From: Vibrio rumoiensis 1S-45
GTDB taxonomy: Bacteria; Pseudomonadota; Gammaproteobacteria; Enterobacterales; Vibrionaceae
Assembly: GCF_000286955.2 (NCBI RefSeq)
Contig: NZ_AJYK02000087.1
Span: 1 to 38,303, forward strand
Reading direction: 5' to 3'
Length of the DNA stretch: 38,303 nt
Part shown: piece after piece, positions 24,765 through 32,242 of the stretch
Layout of the letters: each line of letters opens with the position of its first letter
Position numbering within the stretch: position 1 is the first letter of the stretch
Notes under the pieces: generated by a model
What the model was told of the DNA's origin: nothing
The model's database searches: none
The model's input: the letters and a program-made list of their open reading frames with translations, nothing else
Program-made: the position numbers and the translations under genes

Positions 24765-25727
24765 ATGAAAACAGCAGTTTTAACTTCATCAATTTTAGCG
24801 GCATTAGTATCGACTTCTTCTTTAGCTGCAACCGTTTACAAAGATGATTCATCTGAACTTAAAATTGGCGGCCGTGCCGAAGCTCGATTCAACATTTCAG
24901 ATAATAATGATAAGTACGATGCAACTACTGGCGAAAAAACGGAAAGTTCTTTTGACGATAAAAGCCGCGCACGTCTAAGCATCTCAGGTAAGACTCAAAT
25001 CACTTCAGACCTCACTGGTTTTGGTAAATACGAAAATGAAGTGAGCTCAGGTACCGACATTAAAACTCGCTACCTATTCGCTGGTATTGGTACTCAAGCC
25101 GGTGATTTTTCATACGGTAAGCAAGATACTGCGTTGGTCATGATCACCGACTTTACTGATACCATGGCAACATTTGGTGCAGATGCAGATGATGCTTTAG
25201 CGTTAAATGCAGGCAGCGACAAACAAGAAAATAACTTTGCTTATAAAGGTGAATTTGGTGGCTTAACCCTTGGCGCGAACTACTTAGCAGAAGAAGCAGC
25301 AAACTCTGATCAATACGCCATTGCTGGTATTTATTCTTTCGATTTTGGTCTTGACCTAGGTTTAGGTTATGCCATGGGTCAAGTAGAAAACCAAGATGTT
25401 GACCAAGTTGACTTAGGTGTACAATATTCTATTGCTGATTTCACTTTCGGTGCACTTTATGAAATGACCTCTACTGACACAACTGGCGGTAGTGATGACA
25501 ACGACGGTTACGAATTATCAGCCCAATACAAACTTGATAAGTGGACATTTGTTGGTGTTTACAACTACGCAACTATGAATGATGGTGACGATGATGCTGT
25601 AGACAACTTCGCACTAGAAGCTGTTTACAAATTTAACAGCAACCTACGTACTTATGCAGGTTATAAATTTGAACAAATCGACGACCAAGATGATCAACTA
25701 CAAGCTGGTATCCGTTACGATTTCTAA
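24765..25727 (+). CDS. Outer-membrane general porin (Gram-negative porin family)
   Basis: A trimeric diffusion channel of the OmpC/OmpU-like class. The 320-residue precursor has a signal peptide (1-22, ending SLAA), then VYKDDSSELKIGGRAEARF, the usual first strand of Vibrionaceae porins. Alternating strands and acidic turns follow, and the C-terminal strand LQAGIRYDF ends in phenylalanine, the outer-membrane assembly signal. The mature protein is strongly acidic, as is common in marine species. Which named porin it corresponds to cannot be settled by reading alone. It is monocistronic, with a striking operator-like repeat upstream, a strong terminator, and a probable sRNA gene downstream. Confidence 0.9.
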   Translation: MKTAVLTSSILAALVSTSSLAATVYKDDSSELKIGGRAEARFNISDNNDKYDATTGEKTESSFDDKSRARLSISGKTQITSDLTGFGKYENEVSSGTDIKTRYLFAGIGTQAGDFSYGKQDTALVMITDFTDTMATFGADADDALALNAGSDKQENNFAYKGEFGGLTLGANYLAEEAANSDQYAIAGIYSFDFGLDLGLGYAMGQVENQDVDQVDLGVQYSIADFTFGALYEMTSTDTTGGSDDNDGYELSAQYKLDKWTFVGVYNYATMNDGDDDAVDNFALEAVYKFNSNLRTYAGYKFEQIDDQDDQLQAGIRYDF

Positions 25728-25769
25728 ATCTTAATGATTTAAGTCTTGATGGTTTTACGATGAACACTT

Positions 25770-25797
25770 AGCCGGGCATTGATTGCCTGGCTTTTTT
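25770..25797 (+). terminator. Terminator of porin gene
   Basis: Stem AGCCGGGCA (25770-25778) and TGCCTGGCT (25784-25792) with one G-T pair, 5-base loop, six T. Confidence 0.93.
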
Positions 25798-25824
25798 ATC
25801 TTAGTCACTTCACAACGAATTTAA

Positions 25825-25863
25825 TGCACCAGTTTCTAGCAGTAATGTTGTTCTTTTTGTGCA
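25825..25863. promoter_or_regulatory. Possible enhancer sites for the sigma-54 promoter
   Basis: Two sequences resemble halves of the NtrC consensus TGCACC-N5-GGTGCA: TGCACCA starting at 25825, with GCA at 25839-25841, and TTGTGCA ending at 25863. Their GCA ends are 22 bp apart and lie about 100-135 bp upstream of the predicted start, the usual place for an enhancer-binding activator. A short palindrome TGTGC-A-GCACA (25858-25868) overlaps the second. Each match is partial, so the activator is not assigned. Confidence 0.25.
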
Positions 25864-25935
25864 GCACACTGACTCTTGAATTGAAAATATAAGACAAAAA
25901 CCAATAAATCATTACAAATCAAATATATAAAAAGT

Positions 25936-25951
25936 TGGCACAGATTTTGCT
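25936..25951 (+). promoter_or_regulatory. Sigma-54 (RpoN) promoter
   Basis: TGGCAC (25936-25941), 5 bases, TTGCT (25947-25951): the -24 GG and -12 GC dinucleotides are 12 bp apart, and the site is an almost exact match to the RpoN consensus TGGCACG-N4-TTGCW. It is preceded by the expected T. The predicted transcription start is near 25962. No protein start lies downstream on this strand before a strong terminator. Confidence 0.75.
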
Positions 25952-25961
25952 TTATCAATAC

Positions 25962-26071
25962 TGAATACATGGCAGTATTCATGTAGCCGATAACACAATC
26001 TTGTGGATTTTGGTTCATGTTATTTTCCTTTGAGGTAACCTTTCCCACTGGTTTGGGAAAGGTTTTTTTTT
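25962..26071 (+). ncRNA. Putative sigma-54-dependent small regulatory RNA, about 110 nt
   Basis: Predicted from three independent signals: an RpoN promoter ending 11 bases upstream, a structured body, and a strong intrinsic terminator. The RNA would start with the hairpin TGAATAC/GTATTCA (25962-25968, 25975-25981). A middle stem ATAACA/TGTTAT follows (25990-25995, 26018-26023), mutually exclusive with CACA/TGTG (25994-26005). Then come an open, pyrimidine-rich segment (26024-26036, TTTTCCTTTGAGG) and the terminator. The open segment is complementary to Shine-Dalgarno-like AAAGGAAAA, as expected of an Hfq-dependent translational repressor. The layout recalls the Qrr sRNAs, but the conserved Qrr core is absent. 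Alternative: a 60-residue minus-strand frame (26018 down to 25836) also has a good ribosome-binding site. Confidence 0.6.
26037..26071 (+). terminator. Strong intrinsic terminator of the putative sRNA
   Basis: Stem AACCTTTCCCA (26037-26047) and TGGGAAAGGTT (26054-26064), 11 perfect bp, 6-base loop, then nine T. It is too far from the porin stop codon, which already has its own terminator, to belong to that gene. Confidence 0.93.
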
Positions 26072-26413
26072 ATTCGTTTATTCTCATTACTTATCAACGC
26101 CCTAAATTTATGGTTCCGTTTACTCCATTACGCCTTCGTATGATGAACAAGTTAACTTGCGACAAGATCGACAATAAATCATGCATTATCATGAAATAAC
26201 TTTTATCGTGAGGTGCAAAAGTTTTCACAAGACTCCAGCGATGAATGTTGATAAATTTGCGCTATATGCTTAAGTTTATTAGGTATAAATCACCCTCCAC
26301 GTTAATAGTTTGTTATAGTTAAAGTCACATTATCTTTGTGGCTAATTTTCATTATAATAAGCATAGAGTTAGCGACAAAATCATTAATTTATACCAACCT
26401 TAGCGATATACAT
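26072..26413. other. Intergenic region upstream of the rimB-rimK operon
   Basis: About 340 bases with no convincing gene. It presumably carries the rim operon promoter; TTGTTA near 26312 with TATCTT about 16 bases downstream is the best sigma-70-like pair. No repeats or riboswitch-like structure are recognised. Confidence 0.35.
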
Positions 26414-26872
26414 ATGACTCAAAAAATCATTGTAGGATGGCGTGAAATGCTAGCTCTTCCCGAGCTTGGTATTGAACAAATCAAAGCAAAAGTCGATACC
26501 GGTGCGCGCAGCTCTTGTTTGCATACCTTTAAAATTGATCCGTTTGAGAAAGACGATGAATTGTGGGTTCGATTTTGGATCCATCCAATTCAGAAAAATG
26601 ACGATTTTGTACAAATCTGTGAAGCCAAGGTCATCGATCAACGAACCGTAAAAGATTCTGGTGGACATGAAGAACAACGTTACGTCATAGAGACTATGCT
26701 TAGTTTTAATGGTGAAGAGTGGCCGATCGAAGTCACGCTCACGAATAGAGAAAACATGTTATTTCGTATGCTGCTGGGCCGTACTGCAATGAACAACCGA
26801 ATCATTGTCGATCCTGCCGCATCATTTTTAATTGCTACACCTTTTAATCCCATTAAGGATCACGATTTATGA
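26414..26872 (+). CDS. rimB: RimB-like retropepsin-family protease (ATP-dependent zinc protease family)
   Basis: A 152-residue protein of the Zn_protease/RimB family, a single-domain aspartic protease fold. The signature is KVDTGARSS (residues 26-34) with D28 as the retropepsin-type catalytic aspartate; the C-terminal half contains [21 protein letters not shown]. Pseudomonas RimB cooperates with RimK in controlling glutamate tails on ribosomal protein S6. A longer frame from 26336 would add a hydrophobic segment, but ATG 26414 gives the family's normal N-terminus ([20 protein letters not shown]). It overlaps rimK by 4 bases (ATGA), so translation is coupled. Confidence 0.85.
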   Translation: MTQKIIVGWREMLALPELGIEQIKAKVDTGARSSCLHTFKIDPFEKDDELWVRFWIHPIQKNDDFVQICEAKVIDQRTVKDSGGHEEQRYVIETMLSFNGEEWPIEVTLTNRENMLFRMLLGRTAMNNRIIVDPAASFLIATPFNPIKDHDL

Positions 26873-27774
26873 AAATCGGAATTTTATCTCGCAACCGCTC
26901 TTTGTACTCAACCAAACGCTTAATTGAAGCGTGTCAAAGCAGAGGTCACGAAGTCAAAGTTATCGATGCATTGCGCTGTTACATGAATATCAACTCTGAA
27001 CAACCTGAAATCCATTTTAAAGGTGAAGAGTTAAAAGATTTTGACGCTATCGTGCCACGTATTGGCGCGTCAGTAACCTTTTACGGTACCGCGGTACTTC
27101 GCCAATTTGAGATGATGGGCGTCTACCCAGTAAACGAATCGGTAGCAATCACCCGCTCTCGTGACAAACTGCGCTCAATGCAGCTTTTATCTCGTAAAGG
27201 CATCGGTATGCCAATCACAGGTTTTGCGAGTAAGCCAGATGACATCAAAGATTTATTAGAAATGGTCAATGGCGCACCAGTAGTGATTAAGTTACTTGAA
27301 GGTACGCAAGGTATCGGTGTCGTGCTTGCAGAAACACGAAAAGCGGCAGAAAGTGTTATCGAAGCATTCATGGGTCTTAAAGCGAACATCATGGTGCAAG
27401 AATACATTAAAGAAGCGGGCGGTGCCGATATCCGCTGTTTCGTCATTGGGGATAAAGTAATTGCGGCAATGAAACGTCAAGCGGGTGAAGGTGAATTTCG
27501 TTCAAACTTACACCGTGGCGGCACAGCATCATTAGTGCGCATTACCCCAGAAGAACGTAAAACTGCTGTCGCAGCAGCAAGAATTATGGGTCTAAACGTT
27601 GCAGGCGTTGATTTATTGCGCTCTTCACGTGGCCCATTAGTGATGGAAGTCAACTCATCACCAGGTCTTGAAGGCATTGAGGCTGCAACTGGCAAAGATG
27701 TCGCAGGCATGATCGTTGATTTCATTGAGAAAAACGCGTCTGTAAAAGGAATTAAAACTCGTGGCCGAGGATAA
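26869..27774 (+). CDS. rimK: ATP-dependent glutamate ligase RimK
   Basis: ATP-grasp ligase that adds glutamate residues to the C-terminus of ribosomal protein S6 and can make poly-alpha-glutamate. The 301-residue protein begins [20 protein letters not shown], like E. coli RimK. ATP-grasp elements include [19 protein letters not shown] (134-152), [19 protein letters not shown] (176-194), [19 protein letters not shown] and the metal-binding [14 protein letters not shown]. Length and motif order are normal. It is the middle gene of a three-gene operon, overlapping rimB by 4 bases and the hydrolase gene by 14. Confidence 0.95.
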   Translation: MKIGILSRNRSLYSTKRLIEACQSRGHEVKVIDALRCYMNINSEQPEIHFKGEELKDFDAIVPRIGASVTFYGTAVLRQFEMMGVYPVNESVAITRSRDKLRSMQLLSRKGIGMPITGFASKPDDIKDLLEMVNGAPVVIKLLEGTQGIGVVLAETRKAAESVIEAFMGLKANIMVQEYIKEAGGADIRCFVIGDKVIAAMKRQAGEGEFRSNLHRGGTASLVRITPEERKTAVAAARIMGLNVAGVDLLRSSRGPLVMEVNSSPGLEGIEAATGKDVAGMIVDFIEKNASVKGIKTRGRG

Positions 27775-28873
27775 AAATAAAAGTGTAACTAAAAGAAGGG
27801 TAACCATTAATAAACCTTTCGAATTTATGGGTAACACCATCAGGGCTGGCGAACGTAAAGTCTTAGAAATAGAAGCAGCGAAACTCTACACACATTCGCC
27901 ATTGTCTATTCCTGTTGAGATTATTCACGGAAAAAATCCGGGGCCAGTATTAATGGTCAATGCAGCTATTCACGGTGATGAATTAAATGGCGTTGAAATT
28001 GTGCGCCAGTTAATTGAAAAAATCGATACCACGAAACTGAAAGGGACGCTCATCGCGGTACCGATTGTTAACGTATTCGGTTTTATTCATAAATCTCGTT
28101 ATTTGCCTGACCGCCGGGATCTAAATCGCTGTTTTCCTGGCTCAGAAAAAGGATCGCTGGCTTCTCGCATTGCGCATACCTTTTTTACTGATGTCGCGCA
28201 AAAAGCAGACTATATTATCGATTTGCATACTGGTGCGATTCACCGTACCAACTTGCCGCAAATACGTGCTTGCTTAAGTAACAGCGATACGTTGAGAATG
28301 GCGCAAGCATTTGGTACACCGGTCATTATTGATGCAGCATTACGTGATGGCTCATTGCGCGCGGAAGCGGAGAAAAATGGGATCCCTGTTTTAACCTACG
28401 AAGCAGGTGAAGCATTGCGTTTTGAACCGATTGCAATCAATGCTGGTATTTTAGGGGTCATTCGTGTCATGCAAGAATTAGGCATGTTAAGAAAGAGCCG
28501 TAAAAAAGTGCCTGAGTCGGTAATTGCAAAATCAACCAACTGGGTTCGCGCTGAAAACGATGGCATTTTACGCACCATGGTGACTTTAGGTGATCGCGTT
28601 TCAAAAGACCAAGTTTTGGCGTATATCAGCTCGCCGCTTGGCCATGTTGAAATCACCATGACAGCGCCTAAAGATGGCATTGTGATCGGGCAACAAACAT
28701 TACCTTTAGTGAATGAAGGTGATGCGGTTTTCCATCTTGCTTACTTTACCGAAGACAATGATTCTGTTGGTGATAAAGTAGGACACTACATCGATCAAGT
28801 GATTGAGCACGTAGAGTCTAAAGATGAAAGCATTACGACTGGCTTTATTGCAGTTCCTAATCAAGACCGTTAG
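27761..28873 (+). CDS. Succinylglutamate desuccinylase/aspartoacylase-family hydrolase
   Basis: A zinc-dependent M14-like amidohydrolase of 370 residues. The zinc site reads HGDE (H71, E74) and H156 in DLHTG; NRCFPG (122-127) supplies the substrate carboxylate contacts, and E214 or E217 in [10 protein letters not shown] is the probable catalytic acid. A C-terminal lipoyl-like beta domain (about 260-345) is usual in this subgroup. The GTG at 27761 lies inside the end of rimK, with AAGGA about 10 bases upstream. Coupling to rimK suggests action on glutamyl or N-acyl-glutamyl/aspartyl products, perhaps reversing the ligase. That role is inferred from position only. Confidence 0.85.
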   Translation: MAEDKNKSVTKRRVTINKPFEFMGNTIRAGERKVLEIEAAKLYTHSPLSIPVEIIHGKNPGPVLMVNAAIHGDELNGVEIVRQLIEKIDTTKLKGTLIAVPIVNVFGFIHKSRYLPDRRDLNRCFPGSEKGSLASRIAHTFFTDVAQKADYIIDLHTGAIHRTNLPQIRACLSNSDTLRMAQAFGTPVIIDAALRDGSLRAEAEKNGIPVLTYEAGEALRFEPIAINAGILGVIRVMQELGMLRKSRKKVPESVIAKSTNWVRAENDGILRTMVTLGDRVSKDQVLAYISSPLGHVEITMTAPKDGIVIGQQTLPLVNEGDAVFHLAYFTEDNDSVGDKVGHYIDQVIEHVESKDESITTGFIAVPNQDR

Positions 28874-28895
28874 TTTTTATCTCGGATGAAATAGC

Positions 28896-28931
28896 AAAGG
28901 CCAAGCAATTGCAAAGTTACTTGGCCTTTTT
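28896..28931 (+). terminator. Terminator of the rimBK operon
   Basis: Stem AAAGGCCAAG (28896-28905) and CTTGGCCTTT (28920-28929), 14-base loop, then T to 28931. It lies directly against the stop of the convergent gene and may act weakly on the minus strand. Confidence 0.9.
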
Positions 28932-28932
28932 A

Positions 28933-29484
28933 CTAATTGAGTAATACGAGTATATCCGCTGTTGTGCCTGTTTCAGCCAAACGAGGAAAGATCAAATTAA
29001 TGCTATTGGTATGCGTATCCATATTAAGATCGGTCATGGCATCCGTTGCTAACGTAACGTTATAGCCAAGCTCCCATGCTTGACGCGCAGTCGATTCCAC
29101 CCCAATACTTGTAGCAACACCAATCACCACAACTTGAGTAACAGCATTGGATTTTAAATACTCTTCTAAATCCGTATTCGTGAACGCGCCCCACGTCTTT
29201 TTTGTCACTAAGTGATCACTATCTTGAATGTTCAATTCTGGTGTTAACTCCGCCCAATCAGCAGGAAGTTCGCCATGCGAGGCAGCTTGTTCATTCCGCC
29301 CTGGCGCACCACCAGCAACATTCACCAACACAACCGGTAATTGTTTCGCTCGAAAAGCATCGATTAATTGACATGATTTTTCTACCACCGGCGCAGTGTC
29401 GTGGCAAGTAGGAAGCGCAAGAATGCCTTTTTGTAGGTCAATTACGATAAGCGCGGTTTTTGGATCAAGTGTAGTGATAGACAT
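28933..29484 (-). CDS. Isochorismatase-fold hydrolase lacking the catalytic cysteine
   Basis: A 183-residue isochorismatase-like protein. The family aspartate D16 (IVIDLQKG) and the lysine K95 or K96 (LVTKKTWGAF) are present. The position of the nucleophilic cysteine in GVxTxxCVExTA is glycine: GVATSIGVESTARQA, G128. Members with that cysteine are amidases such as nicotinamidase; those without it include true isochorismatases acting on vinyl ethers. The substrate here is therefore not an ordinary cysteine-hydrolase one. ATG 29484 has GGAG five bases upstream. It lies 113 bases before the ppnP terminator region but in the same direction, so ppnP is upstream with its own terminator between. Confidence 0.85.
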   Translation of the reverse strand: MSITTLDPKTALIVIDLQKGILALPTCHDTAPVVEKSCQLIDAFRAKQLPVVLVNVAGGAPGRNEQAASHGELPADWAELTPELNIQDSDHLVTKKTWGAFTNTDLEEYLKSNAVTQVVVIGVATSIGVESTARQAWELGYNVTLATDAMTDLNMDTHTNSINLIFPRLAETGTTADILVLLN

Positions 29485-29597
29485 AGAAACTCCAATAGTT
29501 AACTGGCAAATGGATTCAGATCACATTTTTCGCCAAGACCCTGCAATCTTAGTCTATAAACACCCATTTGAATGGCTTATCCATGACATTTTTCCGT

Positions 29598-29623
29598 AAA
29601 AAAAGAGGCTAATTAGCCTCTTT
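29598..29623 (-). terminator. Terminator of ppnP
   Basis: Perfect stem AAAGAGGCT (29602-29610) and AGCCTCTTT (29615-29623) with an AATT loop. Read on the minus strand it runs into seven T. It separates ppnP from the isochorismatase-fold gene. Confidence 0.92.
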
Positions 29624-29647
29624 CATATACAGCGCAAATACTTGTAA

Positions 29648-29929
29648 TTACAAGTATTTACATAGGTAAGCCGTTGGGGTTTCTACTTTCAAATCGAAAG
29701 AAGAATCGCCAATAACATCGAAAGCTTGGCCTGCAGAATACGTCACCCACTCTTCACTACCAGGAAGTTTTACTGTTAGCGCGCCTTTCACCACGGTCAT
29801 TTTTTCTGGTGCAGCGGTTCCAAATGTATATTCACCTACCGCCATAACACCCACACTGCTGTCGCCATCTTGTTGGGTAAAACCTAGCGATTTAACACTG
29901 CCATCAAAATAGGTATTTTCTTTAATCAT
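29648..29929 (-). CDS. ppnP: Pyrimidine/purine nucleoside phosphorylase PpnP
   Basis: A small cupin enzyme (formerly YaiE/DUF1255) that phosphorolyses a broad range of nucleosides to base and ribose-1-phosphate. The 93-residue protein has the family opening [14 protein letters not shown] and the cupin segments [23 protein letters not shown] (split at GEYTFG and EKMTVV), [21 protein letters not shown] and the terminal CKYL. Length agrees with E. coli PpnP (94). Two ATGs occur, at 29935 and 29929; AAGGA stands 7 bases before the second but only 1 before the first, so 29929 is chosen. It fits the purine salvage theme of the window but is not in an operon with those genes. Confidence 0.93.
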   Translation of the reverse strand: MIKENTYFDGSVKSLGFTQQDGDSSVGVMAVGEYTFGTAAPEKMTVVKGALTVKLPGSEEWVTYSAGQAFDVIGDSSFDLKVETPTAYLCKYL

Positions 29930-30001
29930 GTTCATATCCTTATGAGAAATAGTTACAACAAATTGGCATCCTTTTTAGCGAATCCCATCGTTTTACTCAA
30001 G

Positions 30002-30077
30002 CATTATTTCATTCAAAAGTAACAATCTTATTGAAAAGTCATTATCTCATTCCAAAGTTGCTATGTTATTCAAAACT
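30002..30077. repeat. Four degenerate direct repeats with exact 19-bp period
   Basis: The core ATTCAAAAGT recurs at 30011, 30030 (ATTGAAAAGT), 30049 (ATTCCAAAGT) and 30068 (ATTCAAAACT), each exactly 19 bp after the last. Units 1 and 3 are most alike (CATTATTTCATTCAAAAGT and CATTATCTCATTCCAAAGT). A poorer fifth copy may precede them near 29986. The array fills the gap between the hydrolase stop codon and the ppnP promoter. Function unknown. Confidence 0.7.
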
Positions 30078-30084
30078 CACAGTG

Positions 30085-30951
30085 CTATTTTTTAAGGGCG
30101 GCATTTTCTACTAACTGTTCAAAGGCTTGCATCACTTCATCAGATTTCATTACTCGGTTATGTCCATACCCTTCGACTTCTTTTAGATTCACCCATTGGC
30201 TTTGTTCAGTCAGTTGTTCACTAATAGAGAAGTTAGCAAATTTATCTGCTTTATCATGAACAATAATGGTAGGGGATTGCCTTTCAATTAAATATTGTTG
30301 AGGGTTAATACTTTGCAAAGGATAACGATACTGCTGCTCTATTTCACTGATCACATCATTAAACAGTTTGATGGAAAAACCAGAACGCTGAACCGCCATC
30401 ATTAAGTTTTCCAAATAATTCAGTACTGGCGCAACCAGTAACAACGGTACTTGAGTTAACTTTTGGTGTTTCGATTCCAATACAGCAGCACTGCCCATAC
30501 TATGAGCGACAATACCTACAATATTGTCGCAAGAATCGACCATCGCATCTAAAGCATTCACAAAAGCTGGTAAATGCCCAAACTGCCCTTCACTTTCTCC
30601 ATGACCAGCATAGTCAAAAGCAAGAGCTGTAAAACCTTGTTGAGCGATATGTTCCATTAATGGATAAAACTGCGTGGTTGAACCTGACCAACCATGAGTG
30701 ATTAGCCACACAGGCCCTTTACCTAAGGTAAAAGTAGTTAATGCTCCTTCAGAACAAGGTACTTTTCCACGTACCATTCCCTGTGGTTCAACATTTTTCA
30801 CTTTAATTCGCACTGGTGTTAAGAGTAATTTCTTAGCCGTTTTGATCGCATGTCCACGAGCTAAAGTATGATGTAAACGTGTAGAAACATTCACTAAACT
30901 ACGCTTTAAACTAAAACGACTTGGGGTATTAAAGTAGATTTTATTACTCAT
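30085..30951 (-). CDS. Alpha/beta-hydrolase
   Basis: A 288-residue alpha/beta-hydrolase fold protein. The oxyanion strand is LITHGWSGS (83-91), followed by FDYAGHGESEG (112-122), nucleophile S151 in AHSMGSA, acid D233 or D236 in VHDKADKF, and H264 in GYGHNRV. An N-terminal extension of about 75 residues is basic and amphipathic; it is not a clear signal peptide, so membrane association is possible. ATG 30951 has AGGA six bases upstream and is preferred over 30984. No substrate can be named; esterase or lysophospholipase-like activity is only a family possibility. The gene is followed by the 19-bp repeat array. Confidence 0.85.
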   Translation of the reverse strand: MSNKIYFNTPSRFSLKRSLVNVSTRLHHTLARGHAIKTAKKLLLTPVRIKVKNVEPQGMVRGKVPCSEGALTTFTLGKGPVWLITHGWSGSTTQFYPLMEHIAQQGFTALAFDYAGHGESEGQFGHLPAFVNALDAMVDSCDNIVGIVAHSMGSAAVLESKHQKLTQVPLLLVAPVLNYLENLMMAVQRSGFSIKLFNDVISEIEQQYRYPLQSINPQQYLIERQSPTIIVHDKADKFANFSISEQLTEQSQWVNLKEVEGYGHNRVMKSDEVMQAFEQLVENAALKK

Positions 30952-31208
30952 GACTTGTCCTATTTGGTGTTGAATGCGAGGCAATCGATAATGAAAACGG
31001 AATACAAGATTGCGTGACTACTATCGCCCTTCTATCACGGATAGCTTTTAAAACAAGGTTTTTACTAAAACTTAATTACCGAACGTTTAATAATTCGTCA
31101 CTCGTATTCTTTATTTGTCATACTTATGATACAAAGGTTTTTCTCACACCGCAGTTATTTAACAGATAGCCGTAGTCAGTCAACAGACCATTATTTAACG
31201 GATTAATC

Positions 31209-32165
31209 ATGTCAGGTATTCTTGAGCAATTTACTTTTTCTGCGTCCATTACTGGGCCAATCTGTTTAATGCTGTTATTAGGTGTATTACTGCGCCGCTG
31301 GCAATTGATTAACGATAACTTTATCGAAATTGCCTCTAAGCTAGTCTTTCAAGTCACGCTTCCCGCACTATTATTTTTAAGTATCATTAAATCTAACACC
31401 ATTACCAATGACAGTATTCCTTTAGTGGCATTTGGTGTTATTGCCAACACGCTCTTTTTTATTTTTGCTTCTATCACCACCAAAATGATGATCAAGCAAC
31501 CCGCTAACCAAGGCGTGATTATTCAAGGTGCATTTCGCTCAAACACCGCCATTATCGGTTTAGCTTATGTCGCCAATGCCTATGGTGAATCAGGAGTTGC
31601 CTTAGCTGCGGTGTATGTCGCTGCCGTTACGGTTTTATACAATATCCTTGCTGTGATTGCTCTTACGCCTAAAAGTGAAAACTCCAGCATGAAAGCCTAT
31701 GGCATTATGATGAAGTCGATTACCAAGAATCCGCTGATCATTGCAATTGTGCTGGCTTTAATTGTCTATGAACTCACCATTCCAGTGCCAGAAATCATCA
31801 TCCATGCAGGTCAATACTTTGCCGATATGACGTTGCCATTAGCCTTATTGTGTACAGGTGGTTCGCTCGATACTAGAGAACTCAAGCACGACAAAGCCGC
31901 AAATATTTTATCAAGCACTCTTAAACTGATTGCTTGCCCTCTTCTTATAACTTTGGGCGCTTATTGGTATGGCTTTACAGGGTTAGAATTAGGCATTATT
32001 TTCTTTATGACAGCCTCTCCTGCCGCAGCGGCAAGCTATGTAATGGCTCGCGCCATGGGAGGGAATGCGACTCTTGCAGCAAATATCATCGCCTTAACCA
32101 CAGTAGGGTCGATTGTAACGTGCAGCTTAGGTATTATGCTGCTCTCTACTCTGAATTTAATGTAA
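31209..32165 (+). CDS. AEC-family transporter (auxin efflux carrier-like)
   Basis: A 318-residue inner-membrane protein with about ten transmembrane segments in two inverted five-helix halves. It starts FSASITGPICLMLLLGVLLRRW and has the conserved LPALLFLSI segment, FRSNTAIIGLA (helix 4), and PLALLCTGGSLD in the second half. Bacterial AEC proteins export or import organic acids such as malate or malonate; the substrate here is not determinable. It is divergent from the alpha/beta hydrolase and 78 bp before the amino-acid exporter gene, with which it may be co-transcribed. Confidence 0.9.
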   Translation: MSGILEQFTFSASITGPICLMLLLGVLLRRWQLINDNFIEIASKLVFQVTLPALLFLSIIKSNTITNDSIPLVAFGVIANTLFFIFASITTKMMIKQPANQGVIIQGAFRSNTAIIGLAYVANAYGESGVALAAVYVAAVTVLYNILAVIALTPKSENSSMKAYGIMMKSITKNPLIIAIVLALIVYELTIPVPEIIIHAGQYFADMTLPLALLCTGGSLDTRELKHDKAANILSSTLKLIACPLLITLGAYWYGFTGLELGIIFFMTASPAAAASYVMARAMGGNATLAANIIALTTVGSIVTCSLGIMLLSTLNLM

Positions 32166-32242
32166 TCCATTTATAAAGTGGCTTCAATATACCAGGTAAC
32201 CTCGGTCTGAGTGTCTACTCGTTTTTCAATTAGGATTTATCT

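Noticed and set aside
25962..26071. Identification of the putative sRNA as a Qrr RNA
   Set aside because: The promoter type, length and hairpin layout agree, but the conserved Qrr core (GGGTCACCTAGCCAACTGACG region) is absent.
29961..29976. Second sigma-54 promoter (TTGGCAT...TTAGC)
   Set aside because: The -24 element lacks the final C of GGCAC, the -12 element reads TTAGC instead of TTGC, and it points into a convergent gene end.
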